Of a stretch of 64,000 nt of DNA, positions 60,298-64,000 are shown piece by piece. This DNA comes from Monomorium pharaonis (Eukaryota; Arthropoda; Insecta; Hymenoptera; Formicidae). Where the stretch lies: assembly GCF_013373865.1 (NCBI RefSeq), contig NC_050467.1, positions 38,983,132 to 39,047,131 of the forward strand, given 5' to 3'. Numbering within the stretch: the stretch's first letter is position 1; every line of letters starts with the position of its first letter. Made by a program: the position numbers and the translations under genes. The notes under the pieces are model-generated. The model had not been told where the DNA came from. It searched no databases and saw only the letters and a list, made by a program, of their open reading frames with translations.

Positions 60298-60550
60298 CTT
60301 TCACCAGGCTCTCCTGCACGTTAGAGTAAAGGCGTCTTGTCAGTCTGGAGCTGGGCGGATGCTTACGTGGATTGATATTGATTTCGATCAGCCAGACCGA
60401 CATGTCTTCAGCCAGCATGAAATCGACACCGTACAATTCGAAGCTGCAATGGTGCCTCTCCATGTGATTCTACGCCGCCAGTATCATCAGAACGATGGCT
60501 TCTGTCATTTTCGGGTAAATCAAATTGTAAGTACGGTTTGCCTTCATAGC
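60298..60550 (-). pseudogene. TTLL core exon with in-frame TAG
   Basis: After a TCAAATCAATAG acceptor-like site the exon reads LIYPKMTEAIVLMILAA, then TAG at 60,472-60,470, then NHMERHHCSFELYGVDFM, LAEDMSVWLIEININPRK and LTRRLYSNVQESLVK before a G|GTGAGC donor. The frame is otherwise fully open on both sides of the stop, over 84 codons. TAG is one C-to-T change away from CAG (Gln). The ATG four codons downstream could restart translation but would leave a fragment without most of the ATP-grasp fold. Confidence 0.8.
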
Positions 60551-62174
60551 CTATTGATTTGAGAAAGCAAATGATTTGTTTATTAATTTATTCTTTTCTA
60601 AATTATATAAATAGATCTGTCTTTAATTTGAAAATTTAAATATGAATATTCTATGAATAAATTTTGTTTTCTCTCTACTTACAGTAGTTTACTGTTGTTT
60701 TAACTTCAATATTTACTTATCATTTATTTCTAGATCGAGTTTATTATTAAAAGTAATAAAATAACATGCTTCGGGATAACTTAATTTTTTATAAAAAGTA
60801 ATAACAAAAAAATAAATAAGTCACAAATCAATAAAGCCATTATGAATTAAAACAGCAAGGCCCACAATGCAATATAAAGCTGTTGTTTTATCTTTAAAAA
60901 TAAATTCGTTCACTCAGTGTCGCAGCGGAAATGGATACCACAGTTTAGAACTTCCATAACTAAAAGCGTGAGATATGCATTGTATGTATGCAAAAATGAT
61001 TTAAGCGTATTTTTAATTCAAATGAAACGAGTTGAATAAAACACATTTTGTATACGTATCGAGCAAGCTTTTGCGAAAAAAAACTTTGTGCGGTAAATTG
61101 AAACATTTGTAGTGATTGAGAAGTCCACTCGGCGTCAATAATCAAAATGAAAGCTTGTATTTCATTGAAAACTGCAATTATCGTAAATAAACTATGGCTT
61201 CGCAGACAATCGTATCTTTTTCCACACAGATATTGACTCTCAAAATAAATAATAAACTGAAAAAATATTGTAAGCTTTTATATTTTATATTATTGCATCA
61301 GAAAAATCTTTACCTATAGGTGATCTGTTTAAAATTGTGTGTAGAGTCAATATTTAAGAAATTACTCTTTTTTTTAAATGATTAGAACATTAATAAAACA
61401 TAATATTGTTTTAACATTGGTTACATACATAATATCGTTTTAAAACATAACTTTTAGACTCTAACAATTAAGTCGCATAAGATTTCCAATTAAACAAATT
61501 AAGTTTATTAAGCTTACGTAAAAACTGTAAGATGAAATAAAATCGTAAAGTATATAAAATTAATATGTGTAAAATCATTATAGAATAATGGGAACTATTA
61601 AATTTTGATTTGCATAATACAAAAATAATACAATATCTTTATCTTTTTACTAATCTCTCTCTATCCTCATTCGATCGTCATTAAGACGCTATCTATTTCC
61701 GCCGTGGCAAAGATGACCGTTCGTCGAAGTCGTTAAAACGGAACAGCAGCGAAATCTTCGCTGGAATGCACATTTCGAGAACGATCCCTTCCGCGTGATA
61801 ATAAGACGCACCAACACACCGACACCGGGCCCATTCACGAGCAAAACCGCGGATAATATATTTCCGCCTTACTCGCAATTACTTGGACGTCGAATATACG
61901 TCGTGTCATCGAAAAATCTTATTCGATTTGTCATTCGAGAAAGGAACGACGGGGAGGGCAGGGTGAGGCCATTATCATCGGCGAAACGTTCCATTGCCCG
62001 AACGTTCTCGGACGAACGCGCTCTTCGCGAAGAAGGCGGCGTATTTGCACACGGGCCCTATCAATTTCCCTGGAATGTCCCCGGGAGACCGGACGGCCGT
62101 CGGCCGGCGTGGCGCGGCGGCGCGGCGTGACGAATGGATAATCGAAACGTCTTCGCGCACGGACGAGAGATTAC
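60551..62174 (-). other. TTLL intron (about 1.6 kb)
   Basis: Minus-strand donor GTAATC after TTTGAA at 62,175; acceptor TCAATAG at 60,551. The flanking exons do not share phase, so a short exon starting in phase 2 and ending in phase 0 could be hidden here. I looked for one and saw no convincing candidate. Confidence 0.5.
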
Positions 62175-62315
62175 TTCAAATATTCGTTCAGCTTCTCGCA
62201 GTCCCATCCTTGATCGCGTACCAATCCGCTGCTGGTTCCTCGGGGTCCCCCTTCCTGCGTCTGCGTCTCTTCTTTATACTTCGCCTGGACGGCAGTATTG
62301 CAGATGTGAAATCGC
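62175..62315 (-). CDS. TTLL upstream exon (HICNTAVQ segment)
   Basis: Minus-strand acceptor TATCACGAG at the 62,315 border. The exon reads RFHICNTAVQAKYKEETQ, a variable Gly/Ser-rich linker, then RDQGWDCEKLNEYL with a split Lys codon before GTAATC. The H-x-x-N-x-A/S-x-Q motif corresponds to the conserved HLTNxxxQ-type motif of TTLL enzymes, which lies N-terminal to the YPKM/ELYG segment, in agreement with the exon order. The donor GTAATC is weaker than consensus. Reading through gives TAA one codon later. Confidence 0.7.
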
Positions 62316-64000
62316 CTCGTGATAGGTCGAGAGAGCGTATGGCTTCGAGCTGAATCGAAGAAACGCTTTTCTGGACGAAGAGAACGTTGTGTTCTAGTAT
62401 ATGTTAAACTTGGTCTTTTTCTAATCAGTAAGGGATGTTCTGAAATATAAACGACGCGATTCAAAAGTTGAGTGCGATTCTTGCGCAATTGGGCGATTGC
62501 ACAAAACGTACCAATGTACTTTTGTATAATATAATAATTTTTGGGCTTCGCTGCTCGACCCTATGCAAGATATTCTTGGAGTATAACGATGCCATTTCCG
62601 CAGCACAAATGGCTAGGCTTCAAGATCCAAATGTCTCTCGTGTCTCTCATCTCACATTGCGAATCGGCGGTCTTTAATTTCTCTAAATTTCTCGCGAAGG
62701 CAGCCAGAAAACATCTCTATGGACGAGCGATATTGATATCGATTTATGCGAAAGGATCTTAGCTTTCGTTGCGGGGAGCTCATAGCAAAACTCTCGGCTT
62801 TAATTCCGGAAAGTTCGAATAAATTCATCCGTCGGGGCGAATTGGATCTCCCCCCCCCTTCTCCCTCCCGCATCTGCCGAGGCCACATTTCGACGGTCGG
62901 CGAAGCGAAATTAATTTAATGAAATCGCGGAATGTCTCAATCGGGGAATCGTGGGAGATTGTCAGATGACGTCGAATTTCAAGAAGGCATCCTCCGCTTC
63001 TTCTTTCCAATCGAGGGACGATAGATCGCGTGCGAGATTTGCTCCCTACGTGAACAAAATATCGTTCACCGCGAATACATGTCAATTGCGCACTCCCTTT
63101 GAAGGAAGTGCTTTCAACGACAATCTAAATAGAAACTAGAGATAAGCACGTATTTGACTCTTAATTTACGTGCGCGCGACACGGAACTTAAGGAGTACTT
63201 CACATAAGTAATCGATGTAATAAATTAGTAAAGGATCTCTCACGTGACGCTTTTCTTTACGAGGTCACTTAATTGAAGCAAAGTCCAACAACCCATAATA
63301 AAATTTTACTGTCACGAAAAATGGAATGAGTGACGAATGGTGAATGAGGAGTTGCTAGCATACATGAAAATAAAACGTGCTTGCGGAATCAATAAATAAA
63401 CATCAGTTAAGGATCTCGTGCGTCTTTCCCTCCTGTAGGGCTTAGCGCGTTTTGTTATCACAAGCCCTTTAATTTTGTTTCATCAGTTAAGAGTTAATGG
63501 TATCACGCGGCAGCATCTCGAAGCATGTTTAATGTAAGGATGTTTTCGTGCGCCTTGAATAATTAACACAGTTTGGTTTTGTTTCCTACGCTACCTCGTA
63601 ACCGCGTTTATTATTAGCGCGAATCGGGGGAGTACGAAATAAACACGCGTTCTATTCTGACGCAATCGATCGTTCAACACGTGATATGCCTCTGAAAGAA
63701 CAGCAGTTTTCCACTTTGAGATCACGGATTTTATACGGATGAGGCGAGCGATAAGAGCAAATAAAAAATACGTAAGAACTGATATTAATCCAAGGTCCAC
63801 TATAAATGCAGGTGGTTAATTTAATTGAAACTAAAATCCGTATGAGAGAAACAAAATTGCCCCGTCGCTATTTTATCGCGATGGAAATAAAATATTAAAG
63901 AAATGAAACAGTTTTCTTATAAAACTGAAATTCAACTCGCAAAGATAAATTTAAATTTCTTCCTTTATTACACGCTGCTCATTAATTAATTTAATACCTG
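62316..64000. other. Noncoding DNA, probably TTLL intron
   Basis: No further TTLL exon is recognisable on the minus strand. If the gene is complete, its ATP-grasp N-terminal exons lie to the right of this window. GC-rich patches at about 61.9-62.3 and 62.8-63.0 kb include a C-rich tract at about 62,851. Confidence 0.45.

Larger units (their letters stand above)
58172..62315 (-). pseudogene. Tubulin-tyrosine-ligase-like (TTLL) gene, 3' part, with a disrupting stop
   Basis: Three minus-strand exons (62315-62175, 60550-60298, 58488-58172) encode consecutive parts of a TTLL enzyme, which ligates amino acids (Tyr, Glu or Gly) to tubulin tails using ATP. Visible are HICNTAVQ, YPKMTEAI, HHCSFELYGVDFMLAED and the catalytic-core signature WLIEININP, which supplies the metal/ATP-binding E and N. 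TAG at 60,472-60,470 interrupts a stretch that should read LAA-x-NHMERHHC. Exon 62175 ends in phase 2, while exon 60550 begins in phase 0. The second junction (phase 1) is correct. Either the gene is decaying, the sequence has errors, or a small exon was missed. Upstream exons would lie beyond the window. The subfamily (glycylase or glutamylase) is not resolved. Confidence 0.7.

Noticed and set aside
60170..60562. 130-codon plus-strand frame over the TTLL core exon
   Set aside because: It is the antisense shadow of the minus-strand exon with WLIEININP. The GTAAGTAC on the plus strand there is treated as coincidental.
1..64000. A novel multi-gene defence or biosynthetic system
   Set aside because: Only two protein genes can be recognised, both of known metazoan families, and no cluster of co-oriented unknown genes, repeats-plus-nuclease or similar arrangement is present.

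Overview
This is a eukaryotic window, almost certainly from an insect nuclear genome. It has AT-rich noncoding DNA broken by GC-rich, CpG-rich blocks, very large introns with GT-AG borders, many short palindromic DNA-transposon derivatives, and only two recognisable protein-coding genes. The CpG-rich, compositionally patchy texture resembles Hymenoptera (ants and bees), but that is an inference. There are no bacterial features, CRISPR arrays, operons or rRNA.

Layout. Positions 1-29.3 kb: no recognisable gene, only noncoding DNA with microsatellites, palindromic MITE-like repeats, a tRNA-like repeat and several GC-rich blocks. Positions 29.3-32.07 kb: a purine-rich tract followed by a GC-rich block that looks like the promoter and 5' UTR of the gene downstream. 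Positions 32,069-56,757 (+ strand): a six-coding-exon gene of the Dpr (Defective proboscis extension response) family, two-Ig-domain neuronal surface receptors. Its splice phases all match. They assemble into 275 residues: signal peptide, Ig1, Ig2 and a hydrophobic C-terminal tail suggesting a GPI anchor. Intron 1 is about 11.2 kb and intron 2 about 7.5 kb. Tandem poly(A) signals follow at 57,048 and 57,073. Positions 58,172-62,315 (- strand): the 3' end of a convergent tubulin-tyrosine-ligase-like (TTLL) gene, seen as three exons. The middle exon has an in-frame TAG in an otherwise conserved stretch, and the splice phase into it does not match. It is either a decaying gene, a sequence error, or a gene with an exon I did not find. 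The upstream TTLL exons are not visible before the window ends.

The two genes do not obviously act together. The Dpr protein would act on neuronal membranes in synaptic partner recognition (Dpr-DIP pairing in Drosophila). The TTLL enzyme would modify tubulin tails in the cytoplasm. Their 3' ends face each other with about 1 kb between predicted poly(A) sites.

The most interesting local observations are a mariner-like MITE about 50 bp upstream of the Ig1 exon acceptor, the lesions in the TTLL gene, a set of palindromic elements sharing a CACTGAAAAA-like terminus, and a 16-bp hairpin in intron 1. I did not find a previously undescribed multi-gene system.
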